Positions 52,484 to 61,717 of a stretch of 64,000 bases of DNA are shown here, piece by piece. Position 1 is the stretch's first letter; each line of letters opens with the position of its first letter. Both the position numbers and the translations under genes were made by a program. The notes below the pieces were generated by a model. The model was not told the DNA's origin. It did no database searches and saw only the letters and a program-made list of their open reading frames with translations. Source of the stretch: Breoghania sp. (lineage in GTDB: Bacteria > Pseudomonadota > Alphaproteobacteria > Rhizobiales > Stappiaceae); contig NZ_OY771475.1 in the NCBI RefSeq assembly GCF_963674635.1, positions 3,478,501-3,542,500 of the forward strand, written 5' to 3'.

Positions 52484-53353
52484 TTGACGCTCGAAAAGAC
52501 AGAAACCCCGACCCCCTCGACGTCTGCCGGAGCAGACGGAACCCCCATCGGAAAACGCGATGTGGCCGCGTTGTGCGATGTCGCGATAGCGGCCGGTGCG
52601 GCGATCATGAACATCTACAAGGATGCGATTGACGTTACCGAGAAGGGAGACGGGTCACCTGTCACCAAGGCCGACACGGAGGCTGAGGCGATCATTCTGG
52701 CAGGGCTTGCGCGGCTTGTGCCGGATATTCCGGTCGTCGCGGAGGAGGCTGTTTCCGCGGGCCGCGTGCCGCCGCCCAGCGATGCCTTCTTTCTTGTCGA
52801 TCCTCTGGATGGCACGCGCGAGTTCATTTCCCGCAATGGCGAGTTCACGGTGAATATCGGCCTGGTCGAAGGCGGTACGCCGATGGCGGGGGTCGTTTAT
52901 GCCCCGGCGCTTGGCGAGATCTTCTGGGGTGTTTCCGGCGAAGGGGCCTGGCGGGCCCGCGTTGCGGACGGGGTGTGCGGGAAAGCCGAACAGATTTCGG
53001 TCCGCGCCGCGCCCAAAGCCGGTCTGACGGTTCTGGCCAGCCGCTCGCATATGAGCCAGCAGACCTCCACCTATATCGACAGCCTGCACGTTGCGGATCT
53101 GAAATCCGCCGGATCATCGCTCAAGTTCTGCCGTGTCGCGGAAGGTGCGGCTGATCTTTATCCGCGTTTCGGGCGCACGATGGAATGGGATACGGCTGCC
53201 GCCGATGCGGTTCTGCGGGCCGCGGGGGGCGTGGTCGTTACCGAGGATGGCGCGCCGCTCAACTATGGCAAGCGCAATCAGTCGCATGACAGCGACTTCG
53301 CAAATCCATACTTCATTGCCGCCGGCGACCGGGAAATTGTTTCTTCCTCGTGA
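52484..53353 (+). CDS. cysQ: 3'(2'),5'-bisphosphate nucleotidase CysQ
   Basis: A 289-residue inositol-monophosphatase-fold enzyme that converts adenosine 3',5'-bisphosphate (PAP) to AMP, removing an inhibitor of sulfate assimilation. The lithium-sensitive metal motifs are present: PVVAEEAV, FFLVDPLDGTREFISRNGEFTVNIGLVE and MEWDTAAADAVLRAAGG. No ATG lies near the expected start; the TTG at 52484 preceded by GGAGCGAGAG is the best choice. It lies upstream of cysD on the same strand, matching its role. Confidence 0.92.
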   Translation: MTLEKTETPTPSTSAGADGTPIGKRDVAALCDVAIAAGAAIMNIYKDAIDVTEKGDGSPVTKADTEAEAIILAGLARLVPDIPVVAEEAVSAGRVPPPSDAFFLVDPLDGTREFISRNGEFTVNIGLVEGGTPMAGVVYAPALGEIFWGVSGEGAWRARVADGVCGKAEQISVRAAPKAGLTVLASRSHMSQQTSTYIDSLHVADLKSAGSSLKFCRVAEGAADLYPRFGRTMEWDTAAADAVLRAAGGVVVTEDGAPLNYGKRNQSHDSDFANPYFIAAGDREIVSSS

Positions 53354-53507
53354 GAAACTGTGCCGTTTCGCATCCTTTGATACAGGCACAATGGTCACTA
53401 GGATTACGAATTGAACAACGTGGTCATGTCGTATTTCGCCGGAGCTCCGGTGCACGCCCCGTCCTCGCGCTTTCGTGAGGGGGCCAAGAAAACAGGTTTG
53501 TTATCCC

Positions 53508-54416
53508 GTGTCGGTTGATCGCAGCTCGCATTTGAAGCGTCTCGAAAACGAGAGCATCCAGATCATGCGTGAGGTGGCGGCAGAGTTCCGCAACCCGGTG
53601 ATGCTCTATTCCATCGGCAAGGATTCCAGCGTCATGCTGCATCTTGCCATGAAGGCCTTCTATCCTTCCAAGCCGCCGTTTCCCCTTCTGCACGTGGACA
53701 CCACGTGGAAGTTTCGCGAGATGATCGCGTTTCGCGACGAAACGGTGAAGCGCCTGGGGCTGGACCTGATCGTGCACACCAATCCGCAAGGGCTGGCCGA
53801 CAACATCAACCCGTTCGATCACGGTTCGTCCTTCTATACGCATGTGATGAAGACGGAGGCGCTCAAGCAGGCGCTCAACGAACACGGTTTCGATGCGGCC
53901 TTTGGGGGCGCGCGCCGCGACGAGGAAAAGAGCCGGGCGAAGGAGCGCGTCTTCTCGTTCCGCTCCGCGTCGCACGGCTGGGATCCGAAAAACCAGCGCC
54001 CGGAACTGTGGCGGCTCTATAACGGGCGCGTCGCCAAGGGGGAATCGATCCGCGCCTTCCCGCTGTCCAACTGGACCGAGCTCGACATCTGGCAATATAT
54101 CCTGGCGGAGAACATTCCCATCGTGCCGCTCTATTATGCGGCGCGCCGACCGGTGGTCGAGCGCGACGGCATGCTGATCATGGTCGATGACGAGCGCCTG
54201 CCGATGAACCCGGGCGAGGTTGCCCAGGAGCGCATGGTCCGCTTCCGTACGCTGGGGTGTTATCCGCTGACGGGGGCCATCGAATCGGAGGCCACCACCT
54301 TGCCGGAAATCGTCTCCGAGATGCTGATCGCCCGGTCGTCGGAGCGGTCCGGTCGTCTGATCGATCACGATGAAGCGGCCTCCATGGAGAAGAAGAAGCG
54401 CGAGGGGTATTTCTGA
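53508..54416 (+). CDS. cysD: sulfate adenylyltransferase subunit 2
   Basis: A 302-residue CysD, the ATP-sulfurylase catalytic subunit that forms APS from ATP and sulfate. The PP-loop motif is VMLYSIGKDSSVMLHLAMKAF, with HVDTTWKFREM and GGARRDEEKSRAKERVFSFR downstream. GTG at 53508 gives the family start before HLKRLENESIQIMREV; another GTG exists at 53475. The stop overlaps the cysNC start by one base (TGATG). Confidence 0.95.
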   Translation: MSVDRSSHLKRLENESIQIMREVAAEFRNPVMLYSIGKDSSVMLHLAMKAFYPSKPPFPLLHVDTTWKFREMIAFRDETVKRLGLDLIVHTNPQGLADNINPFDHGSSFYTHVMKTEALKQALNEHGFDAAFGGARRDEEKSRAKERVFSFRSASHGWDPKNQRPELWRLYNGRVAKGESIRAFPLSNWTELDIWQYILAENIPIVPLYYAARRPVVERDGMLIMVDDERLPMNPGEVAQERMVRFRTLGCYPLTGAIESEATTLPEIVSEMLIARSSERSGRLIDHDEAASMEKKKREGYF

Positions 54417-56326
54417 TGGCGACGCTCGACACCATCGCGGCGGCGGAGCCGGAAGCCTTTGCCGAATTCATCGCAGGCCAGGAAACCAAGGGTTTGCTGC
54501 GCTTTCTCACCTGTGGCTCGGTCGATGACGGCAAGTCCACCCTGATCGGGCGGCTGCTTTATGATTCCAAGCTGCTCTTTGAGGATCAGCTCGCCTCCTT
54601 GAAAAAGGACTCCGCCAAACACGGCACCGTGGGCGAAGACATCGACTTTGCCTTGCTGGTGGACGGCCTTGAGGCCGAGCGCGAGCAGGGCATCACCATC
54701 GATGTGGCCTATCGCTTCTTCGCCACCGAAGCGCGCAAGTTCATCGTGGCCGACACGCCGGGCCACGAGCAATACACCCGCAACATGGCGACCGGCGCGT
54801 CGACCGCCGATCTGGCGGTGTTGCTGGTCGATGCGCGTCACGGCATTCAGGCCCAGACGCGTCGCCATGCCTTCATCGCCTCGCTGCTCGGCATCCGTCA
54901 TGTGGTGCTGGCGGTGAACAAGATCGATCTGGTGGAGTTCAGCGAAGCGCGCTTTGAGGAGATTCGCGACGAGTTCTCGCATTTCGCCGCCTCGTTCGAT
55001 TTCGACAGCCTTGTCGCGGTGCCGATTTCGGCGCGCTTTGGCGACAATGTCACCCGGCGCAGCGAGAAAACGCCCTGGTATTCCGGCCCGACGCTGATCG
55101 AGCATCTGGAGACGGTGGAAGTCGCCGACGATCTCGACCGGCGTCCGTTCCGCATGTCGGTGCAGTGGGTGAACCGACCAAATCTGGATTTCCGCGGTTA
55201 TTCCGGCACGATCGCCTCCGGTGTGGTGCGTCCGGGCGATGACGTGGTGGTGGCCGAATCGGGCAAGACCAGCCGCATCGACCGGATCGTCACGATGGAT
55301 GGCGATCTGGAAGAGGGCCGAGCGGGCGAGGCGGTCACGCTGACCCTTGCCGATGAGATCGATATTTCGCGCGGCGATATCATCGCGTCGGCTGCAAGCC
55401 GTCCTGAAGTGTCCGACCAGTTCGCCGCCCACATCATCTGGATGACGGACAAGCCGCTTTATCCGGGGCGCACCTATCTGTTGAAGTCAGGATCGCGCAC
55501 GGTCACCGCGACGGTGAGCGAGCTGAAGCACCGCATCGACATCAATTCCTTCGAGCATCTGGCGGCGAAGAAGCTCGACCTCAACGAGGTCGCCTTCTGC
55601 AACTTGTCGCTGTCTGCCCCGATCGCCTTCGATCCGTATGAATCGAACCACGACACCGGGTCCTTCATCCTGATCGACCGGTTGACCAACGCGACCGTGG
55701 CGGCGGGCATGATCTGGTTCGGCCTGCGCCGCGCCACGAACATTCACTGGCAGGCGCTGGATGTCGACAAGAACGCGCGTGCGGCGCTGAAGGGGCAGAA
55801 GCCGGCGGTCCTGTGGTTCACCGGGCTTTCCGGGTCGGGCAAGTCGACGGTCGCCAATGCGGTTGAGCGCAAGCTGCTGGCTTCGGGCAACCACACCTAT
55901 CTGCTCGATGGCGACAATGTCCGCCACGGTCTCAACCGCGATCTCGGTTTCACCGATGCGGACCGGGTGGAGAACATCCGCCGCGTGGCGGAAACGGCGA
56001 AGCTCTTCGTCGATTCCGGCACGATCGTGCTGGTGTCTTTCATCTCGCCGTTCAAGTCCGAGCGCCGGATGGCGCGCGAGTTGGTGGAAGAGGACGAGTT
56101 CATCGAGGTCTTCGTGGATACGCCGCTGGCCGAATGCCAACGGCGCGATCCGAAGGGGCTTTATCAGAAGGCCGCCGAAGGCAAGATCAAGAACTTCACC
56201 GGCATCGATTCGCCTTATGAGGCACCGGAGAACGCCGAGATCCGCCTCGACACCACCGGGACCGATCCGGAGGTGCTGGCCGACACGATCATCGAGGAGC
56301 TGAAGGCACGGGGCATCATCAACTAG
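54416..56326 (+). CDS. cysNC: bifunctional sulfate adenylyltransferase subunit 1/adenylylsulfate kinase
   Basis: A 636-residue fusion. The first 450 residues are CysN, the EF-Tu-like GTPase that drives APS synthesis: GSVDDGKSTLIGRLLYD (P-loop), DTPGHEQYTRNMATGAS, AVNKIDLV. The last 180 residues are APS kinase (CysC) with WFTGLSGSGKSTVANAVE, DGDNVRHGLNRDLGF and FISPFKSERRMAREL, giving PAPS. The fusion is the NodQ/CysNC arrangement common in Hyphomicrobiales. No nod genes are present, so a housekeeping sulfur role is most likely. Confidence 0.97.
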   Translation: MATLDTIAAAEPEAFAEFIAGQETKGLLRFLTCGSVDDGKSTLIGRLLYDSKLLFEDQLASLKKDSAKHGTVGEDIDFALLVDGLEAEREQGITIDVAYRFFATEARKFIVADTPGHEQYTRNMATGASTADLAVLLVDARHGIQAQTRRHAFIASLLGIRHVVLAVNKIDLVEFSEARFEEIRDEFSHFAASFDFDSLVAVPISARFGDNVTRRSEKTPWYSGPTLIEHLETVEVADDLDRRPFRMSVQWVNRPNLDFRGYSGTIASGVVRPGDDVVVAESGKTSRIDRIVTMDGDLEEGRAGEAVTLTLADEIDISRGDIIASAASRPEVSDQFAAHIIWMTDKPLYPGRTYLLKSGSRTVTATVSELKHRIDINSFEHLAAKKLDLNEVAFCNLSLSAPIAFDPYESNHDTGSFILIDRLTNATVAAGMIWFGLRRATNIHWQALDVDKNARAALKGQKPAVLWFTGLSGSGKSTVANAVERKLLASGNHTYLLDGDNVRHGLNRDLGFTDADRVENIRRVAETAKLFVDSGTIVLVSFISPFKSERRMARELVEEDEFIEVFVDTPLAECQRRDPKGLYQKAAEGKIKNFTGIDSPYEAPENAEIRLDTTGTDPEVLADTIIEELKARGIIN

Positions 56327-56356
56327 CCGCGGGCTTCATTCAGCACCGATCGAGAA

Positions 56357-57184
56357 TCAGGCCGCCGGATCGATGGGTCCGGCGGTCGCTTCGTATCTGC
56401 GCCGTGCCAGGGCGTAGGCGACGGTGATCACGGAGAGAAGCAGGACGGTGATGATGATCTGCTCAAGTCCCTTGAGCAGGAGGAACTGGATCACCACGAA
56501 AAGCTGGGGCAAGCCTGCGCCAATGGTCGCCAATATCCAGAGAATGGCGAGATCCAGCAGGACGAACGGGATCAATAGGCAGATGCTGGCAAAGGTCATG
56601 GCCCAGCCCATGCCCTGTCCGAAGTGGTAGGCTCGCACGGGACCCATCGGTTCATCGACGGCTGCTGCGGGCAGCATGAGGCTCACGCGGGCCCAGATCG
56701 GAACCATGAAGAGGCAACTCAGGATCATGGCGATCCCCAAACCGGTAAATGCTGTGCTTTCCAGATTGCCACCACCTGTGAGCATTGCCACCAGGCTGGC
56801 AAACAAGAGGAAGACTGCTGACATCGCAAATACGCAGAGCAGGAACAGGAGGTAATACAAAGCATAGCGAAACTCGGACTTGCCGAACCTGACATGGAAG
56901 GTGGCTGGGGCTTCTCCAAGCAATGCAAACCGGTGCCAGGCAACCGCGATCGAGGACGCCGCGACAACCTGCAACAAGAGCATGGGCAGGGTCTGGATGA
57001 GGGATGCCCCCACGTTCCGTACCATCATGGTGTCATTTGCAATCGGGCCGCCAATGGACCCGAGGGCTCCGAATGCCAATCCGCCGAGAATCAGGATCAC
57101 GGTCCATGTGCCTGCCGCCTTGATGAGATTGTCGAAATTGGAAAGGCAGAGCTGAACACTCCCCTTCAGAATGGCCTTGAACAT
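56357..57184 (-). CDS. unknown multi-pass membrane protein
   Basis: A 275-residue membrane protein with about six helices: around 22-42, 60-85, 108-132, 150-175, 195-225 and 235-260. It starts MFKAILKGSVQLCLSNFDNLIKAAGTW and has the repeated small-residue glycine-zipper style of integral membrane proteins but no family motif that I recognise. A GGGGGA ribosome site precedes the ATG at 57184. It is convergent with cysNC. Confidence 0.75.
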   Translation of the reverse strand: MFKAILKGSVQLCLSNFDNLIKAAGTWTVILILGGLAFGALGSIGGPIANDTMMVRNVGASLIQTLPMLLLQVVAASSIAVAWHRFALLGEAPATFHVRFGKSEFRYALYYLLFLLCVFAMSAVFLLFASLVAMLTGGGNLESTAFTGLGIAMILSCLFMVPIWARVSLMLPAAAVDEPMGPVRAYHFGQGMGWAMTFASICLLIPFVLLDLAILWILATIGAGLPQLFVVIQFLLLKGLEQIIITVLLLSVITVAYALARRRYEATAGPIDPAA

Positions 57185-57395
57185 CGGTCCCCCGAGGCAT
57201 GATTCCTGTTGCGGCTGCATCATCGGTGAATAACCGGAGGGCCGCAATGGTGCCGGAATAGCCGCCCACACAGGAGGTGCCGCAACAGAACGTGTGGGCA
57301 GTTTCTTTCGGAAAGACGCTTTTGCCGCTGGAGGTGATTTCACTCGCACGACGCATGCTCTAGCGTGTGCCGAAACACATTTCGGGAGAACCTTC

Positions 57396-57683
57396 ATGCT
57401 TTTTGCGCTTCTGTGCACCGACAAACCGGACAGCCTTCAGATCCGGCTCGATACCCGCCCCGACCATCTGGCCTTTCTGGAAAGTCTTGGCGATGCGCTG
57501 AAATTCGCAGGCCCTTTCCTCGGAGAAGACGGCAAGCCCTGCGGCTCACTTGTTATGGTGGAGGCGGCCGACAAGAACGCGGCGCTGGCCATCGCCGACA
57601 GCGATCCTTACGCCAAGGCGGGACTTTTTTCCGGCGTCGAGGCCCGGCCGTGGGTCTGGGCGGTCAAGAACCCGGAGGCCTGA
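57396..57683 (+). CDS. YciI-like protein
   Basis: A 95-residue dimeric alpha-beta barrel protein of the YCII family: MLFALLCTDKPDSLQIRLDTRPDHLAFLES, then GPFLGEDGKPCGSLVMVEAADKNAALAIADSDPYAKAGLF with the conserved Asp-Pro-Tyr segment. The enzyme activity is unknown for most members. It is the first gene of a tight three-gene operon with only 3 bases to the EVE-domain gene. The ATG at 57396 has GGGAGAA upstream. Confidence 0.9.
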   Translation: MLFALLCTDKPDSLQIRLDTRPDHLAFLESLGDALKFAGPFLGEDGKPCGSLVMVEAADKNAALAIADSDPYAKAGLFSGVEARPWVWAVKNPEA

Positions 57684-57686
57684 TCC

Positions 57687-58112
57687 ATGGCGTATTGGCT
57701 GTTCAAGTCAGAGCCCTTCAAGTGGTCGTGGGAAATGCAGAAGGCCAAGGGCGAACAGGGTGAGGAGTGGGACGGGGTCCGCAATTATCAGGCGCGCAAC
57801 AACATGCGGGCCATGAAGATCGGCGACAAGGGCTTCTTCTACCATTCCAACGAGGGCAAGGAGGTCGTCGGCATCGTGGAAGTGTGCGCCGAAGCGCACC
57901 ACGACAGCACCACCGACGACCCGCGCTGGGAATGCGTGGACATCAAGGCCGTGTGTGACATGCCCAAACCTGTGACCCTGGCCGCCGTCAAGGAAGAGCC
58001 GCGGTTGGCGGAAATGTCGCTGGTCACGTCGATGCGCCTCTCGGTGCAGCCTGTTACAGAAGAAGAGTGGAAGATTGTCTGTGAGATGGGTGGACTGACG
58101 GAGGCTCCATGA
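57687..58112 (+). CDS. EVE domain-containing protein
   Basis: A 141-residue single-domain EVE protein (PUA-like fold): AYWLFKSEPFKWSWEMQKAK, WDGVRNYQARNNMRAMKIGDKGFFYHSNEGKEVVGIVEV. EVE and related YTH/ASCH folds bind modified bases in RNA or DNA. Its stop overlaps the next start as ATGA, so it is translationally coupled to the methyltransferase. Its own ligand is unknown. Confidence 0.92.
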   Translation: MAYWLFKSEPFKWSWEMQKAKGEQGEEWDGVRNYQARNNMRAMKIGDKGFFYHSNEGKEVVGIVEVCAEAHHDSTTDDPRWECVDIKAVCDMPKPVTLAAVKEEPRLAEMSLVTSMRLSVQPVTEEEWKIVCEMGGLTEAP

Positions 58113-58801
58113 ATGGCGTTCTGGGAACGATTCGAACCGCGGAAGACCGACGCGACTTCATTCTTGAAAACACCGAACTGCTGACCCCGCCTCTGGTGCC
58201 GGAAATTTCCCTGCATCTGGCAACCGAGGTGGTGGAACTTTGGGAGAAGACTGAGGCGGAGCTGGAGGATATGGCCCTGCCGCCTCCGTTCTGGGCATTC
58301 GCCTGGGCCGGCGGGCAGGCTCTCTCGCGTTACGTGCTCGACAATCCCGGTCTGGTCAAAGGCCGCCGCGTGCTCGATTTCGGCGCCGGATCGGGAATGG
58401 TCTCCATTGCCGCGGCAATGGCAGGCGCCACGGAGGTGACCGCCGTCGATATCTGCGCCTTCGCGCAGGATGCGATCCTGCTCAACGCGAAAATGAACGG
58501 CGTGGATCTCGTGCGCGAGACCCGCGATATCCTCGATGAGGATCCCGATGTCGATGTGCTGTTGTGCGGCGATGTCTTTTATGAGCGTCCGCTTGCCGAA
58601 AGGGTGCTGGCGTGGATCGACAGGGCGCAGGCCCGAGGCACCGAGGTGCTGGTTGGCTGTCCGGGGCGCAGTTACCTTCCCAAGACGCGGCTTGACGAGA
58701 TTGCCGTCTATTCGGTGCCGGTGACGCGGGTACTGGAAGATGCCGAAATCAAGCGCACCGCCGTTTATCGGCTGAAGCCGGTCAGGGCGGGCCAAGCGTA
58801 G
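58109..58801 (+). CDS. ETF-beta lysine methyltransferase-like SAM methyltransferase
   Basis: A 230-residue class I methyltransferase. LPPPFWAFAWAGGQALSRYVLDNPG leads into the SAM motif VLDFGAGSGMVSIAAAMAGA (about 90-109), then VDICAFAQDAILLNAKMNG, LLCGDVFYERPLAERV and GCPGRSYLPK. This is the pattern of the bacterial homologues of human ETFBKMT, known from Agrobacterium, which methylate lysines of the electron-transfer flavoprotein beta subunit. The ETF genes are not in the window. Confidence 0.85.
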   Translation: MNGVLGTIRTAEDRRDFILENTELLTPPLVPEISLHLATEVVELWEKTEAELEDMALPPPFWAFAWAGGQALSRYVLDNPGLVKGRRVLDFGAGSGMVSIAAAMAGATEVTAVDICAFAQDAILLNAKMNGVDLVRETRDILDEDPDVDVLLCGDVFYERPLAERVLAWIDRAQARGTEVLVGCPGRSYLPKTRLDEIAVYSVPVTRVLEDAEIKRTAVYRLKPVRAGQA

Positions 58802-58948
58802 CTTAAGGAACGGGCAGGGCAGGCCAAAAAAAATGCGGGCGCGAGGCTTGCGCCTTATCGCGGCGCAGCGTGAAATGCGCGCCTTGACGTGGCGAGACGT
58901 CGTCTCCGGCCTCCTGCCCGTTTCCCGCTTCATGTGCCGAGGTATCCG

Positions 58949-60121
58949 ATGCCGATCATCAATCGATTTGCCGAACTGTCCGATGAAATCGCCGCCTGGC
59001 GTCGCGACTTCCATCGCAATCCGGAGCTGCTCTATGACACGGTTCGTACTGCGGGCATCGTGGCGGACAAGCTGCGGGAGTTCGGGGTTGATGAGATCGT
59101 CACCGGGATCGGGCGCACAGGCGTCGTCGGCGTCATCAAGGGCCGCAATGGCGGTGGCGGCAAGACCATCGGGCTCCGCGCGGACATGGACGCGTTGCCG
59201 ATCACGGAGGAAAGCGGCAAGGACTATGCCTCCGAGGTGCCGGGGAAGATGCATGCCTGCGGTCATGACGGGCACACCGCGATGCTGCTGGGTGCTGCGA
59301 AATATCTGGCGGAGACCCGCAACTTCGACGGTACAGTGGTGGTGATCTTCCAGCCGGCCGAGGAAGGCGGTGGCGGCGCGCGCGCGATGATCGACGACGA
59401 TCTGATGCCGCGTTGGAACATCGATGAGGTCTATGGCATGCACAACTATCCGGGCATGCCGGTTGGCGAATTCGGCATGTGCGTCGGGCCGATCATGGCC
59501 TCTGGCGACAAGTTCGAGATCACGCTCACCGGACGCGGCGGCCATGCGGCCAAGCCTCATCTGGGCGTGGATCCGGTGGTGATCGCATCCCAGATCGTGG
59601 TGGCGCTGCAATCGGTGGTTTCGCGCAATGCCGATCCGCTCGACAGCGCGGTTCTCTCCGTCACGCAATTTCTGGCGGGTACGGCCTTCAACATCATTCC
59701 CGATCGGGTCACCTTGCGCGGAACGGTGCGGACGCTGAGCCCTGCCATGCGCGATCTCGCCGAGGAGAGAATCCGTGCCTTGGTGACCTCCATCGCCCAA
59801 GGATACGGCGCAACGAGTGAAATCCAGTATTGGCGCGACTATCCGGTCACCGTGAACGACGCCAGATGCACGAATTTCGCCGCCGATGTGGCGCGTGCGG
59901 TCGCCGGTGAGACGAAGGTCAATTCGGAAATCGAGCCAATGATGGCGAGTGAGGATTTCTCCTTCATGCTGGAAGAACGCCCCGGCGCCTATGTGTTCGT
60001 CGGAAACGGGTCTTCCGCCGACCTCCACAACGCGAAATATGATTTCGACGACGGCGCCATTCCGCATGGCTGCTCGTTCTGGGTTTCGCTGGTCGAAAAG
60101 GCCCTGCCGCTGGCGAACTAG
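58949..60121 (+). CDS. M20 family amidohydrolase
   Basis: A 390-residue metallo-aminoacylase/amidohydrolase of the hippuricase group (M20D). Metal ligands are visible in MHACGHDGHTAML (Cys/His), VVIFQPAEEGGGGAR (Glu pair), and MHNYPGMPVG; a late EDFSFMLEERPGAYVFVGNG holds the last ligand region. The dimerisation lid starts at TGRGGHAAKPHLG. Such enzymes cleave N-acyl amino acids or related amides. GAGG lies 7 bases before the ATG at 58949. The substrate cannot be read. Confidence 0.92.
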   Translation: MPIINRFAELSDEIAAWRRDFHRNPELLYDTVRTAGIVADKLREFGVDEIVTGIGRTGVVGVIKGRNGGGGKTIGLRADMDALPITEESGKDYASEVPGKMHACGHDGHTAMLLGAAKYLAETRNFDGTVVVIFQPAEEGGGGARAMIDDDLMPRWNIDEVYGMHNYPGMPVGEFGMCVGPIMASGDKFEITLTGRGGHAAKPHLGVDPVVIASQIVVALQSVVSRNADPLDSAVLSVTQFLAGTAFNIIPDRVTLRGTVRTLSPAMRDLAEERIRALVTSIAQGYGATSEIQYWRDYPVTVNDARCTNFAADVARAVAGETKVNSEIEPMMASEDFSFMLEERPGAYVFVGNGSSADLHNAKYDFDDGAIPHGCSFWVSLVEKALPLAN

Positions 60122-60139
60122 GCCGCGAGCGGGCGTTGG

Positions 60140-61366
60140 CTATCTGTTTCCGCCAAGGGCGCGATATATCTTCGTGCCCGGGCGGCCCGTCGGTTCCATG
60201 CCAAAGCGGATTTCAGCCTTGCGGATTGCATCCTGCGTGACGGGCCCGATGAGCCCGTCCGCCCTGCCGATATTGTAGCCGTTCAGCAGCAGACGATTTT
60301 GCAGATCGAGGCGCTGAGCGCGCGAGAGGCCCGGATCGTCGGTCGGCCATTTGGCTTCCAGCGGGCCGTGGCCGCGCAGACGGTCCGACAGGTGGCCAAT
60401 GGCGAGCGCATAGGATTCCGCGACATTGTAGGAATAAAGCGCATCGAAATTCTTCGTCACAAGAAAAGCCGGTCCGTTGCGCCCGGCCGGCAGGAGCAGC
60501 CCGGCGGAATAGGCGCCTCGCACCGGCGTGCCATCGATGTGGGTAATTCCGCGCTTTGCCCATGTCGAAAGCGACGCGCGCTTCTTGCGCCCGCTCGGCC
60601 CGCTGTAACCTTTCGGCAAATGCACCTCGAAGCCCCATGGCAGGCGGTTGTTCCAGCCCGCTTTCTTGAGGTAATTCGCGGCGGAGGCCAGCGCATCCGC
60701 TTCGGAGTTGACGAGGTCCTTGCGTCCGTTGCCGTCGAAATCGACAGCCAGCCTGCGATAGGTCGAGGGCATGAACTGGGTCTGGCCGAAGGCGCCCGCC
60801 CAGGAGCCTTGGAGATCCTTGAGGTGCAGATCACCTGCCGCCACGATCTTCAGGGCCGTGATCAGCTCGCCCTTGAAATAGGACGCGCGTCGTCCCGACA
60901 GGCACACCACATTGGCCAGAGCGTGGGGGATGAAGAAGTCGCCCTTCTTGCGCCCGTAATCCGTCTCCACGCCCCAGAGGGCGGCCACGATATGGCGATC
61001 CACGCCGACCTGCTTTTGTACCTGCGCAAGCAGCGTCTGGTGTCGTTTCATCAAGGCGCGACCGTCCCTGATGCGCTTGGCGTCGACCAGAAAGGCCATG
61101 TAGTCCCAGATCTCGGTCTTGTATTCCGGTTGGGTGCGGGAAAATCGAACAGCCTTCTCGTCGTATTTGACGCCACCGAGGGCCTGATCGGCCAGCTTTT
61201 GGGGTACGCCGGCGGCGACGGCATCGCGGCGGATGTCGCTGACGCAGGCCTCCAGCGCGACAGCGGAGGCTGCGGAAGCGGGCTGGGGCAATGTCGCCAA
61301 GCCGCCCGCAAAGGTGGCGGCAAGGGCTGCAATGGGGGCAACAAGGCCGGATCGGATTGCGGTCAT
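60140..61366 (-). CDS. lytic murein transglycosylase, MltB type, with peptidoglycan-binding domain
   Basis: A 408-residue periplasmic enzyme that cleaves peptidoglycan glycan strands to 1,6-anhydro products. A signal peptide ends about residue 34 (PASA). The catalytic Glu is in AALWGVETDYGRKKG, and the fold continues with GSWAGAFGQTQFMPSTYRRLAVDFDGNGRKD. The last 60 residues are a PG_binding_1 domain (RLDLQNRLLLNGYNIGRADGLIGPVTQDAIRKAE). The ATG at 61366 follows GGAAGAGCAGGTG. Confidence 0.94.
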   Translation of the reverse strand: MTAIRSGLVAPIAALAATFAGGLATLPQPASAASAVALEACVSDIRRDAVAAGVPQKLADQALGGVKYDEKAVRFSRTQPEYKTEIWDYMAFLVDAKRIRDGRALMKRHQTLLAQVQKQVGVDRHIVAALWGVETDYGRKKGDFFIPHALANVVCLSGRRASYFKGELITALKIVAAGDLHLKDLQGSWAGAFGQTQFMPSTYRRLAVDFDGNGRKDLVNSEADALASAANYLKKAGWNNRLPWGFEVHLPKGYSGPSGRKKRASLSTWAKRGITHIDGTPVRGAYSAGLLLPAGRNGPAFLVTKNFDALYSYNVAESYALAIGHLSDRLRGHGPLEAKWPTDDPGLSRAQRLDLQNRLLLNGYNIGRADGLIGPVTQDAIRKAEIRFGMEPTGRPGTKIYRALGGNR

Positions 61367-61717
61367 CACCTGCTCTTCCTTCGAGGGGACTGCTCATATG
61401 CGCGCAACATCGCGCCACACCAAGGGTTACCGTCCATTGCGGCTGAACGACGGCGAAAGGGACGGCGTTCACGTTCCGGTTCCGTGTTTTCCCATCATTA
61501 GGGGCCCTTCGCACGTTTTTCCTCTTTCATGCCGGGTGCGGTCGCCCGGACCCGGTCGCCGTCCAGAGCCGTGTGGCGCTGGCATAAAATTTGTTCAGTG
61601 CGTTAACAGTATTTTGCATTTACAATCGTGGCGAAACGGGCGAGGGAAAGGCCGTTCGGGGCAAGTGCTCTTTGCGCCTGCCGGGAGAGCCTGAAACAAA
61701 TGGGAGACTGATGCCAG
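61367..61717. other. intergenic region upstream of the crotonase-marR operon
   Basis: About 350 bases between divergent genes without a coding sequence. The lower half is AT-rich (AAAATTTGTTC, AGTATTTTGCATTTAC) and holds the motif at 61590-61610 that recurs upstream of the TRAP gene. Confidence 0.5.
61590..61610 (+). promoter_or_regulatory. candidate MarR operator, copy 1
   Basis: TTTGTTC-AGTGC-GTTAACAGT. The same TTTGTTC-N5-GTTAACAGT motif occurs, inverted, at 63125-63145. This copy ends 108 bases before the crotonase ATG. The TGTT...AACA ends form an imperfect palindrome, as in MarR-family sites. Confidence 0.55.

Noticed and set aside
57839..60067. A 742-codon open frame on the minus strand
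   Set aside because: It is the antisense of the EVE, methyltransferase and M20 genes, which have clear family motifs. The predicted product is His/Arg/Asp-rich with no domain, as expected from GC-rich antisense.
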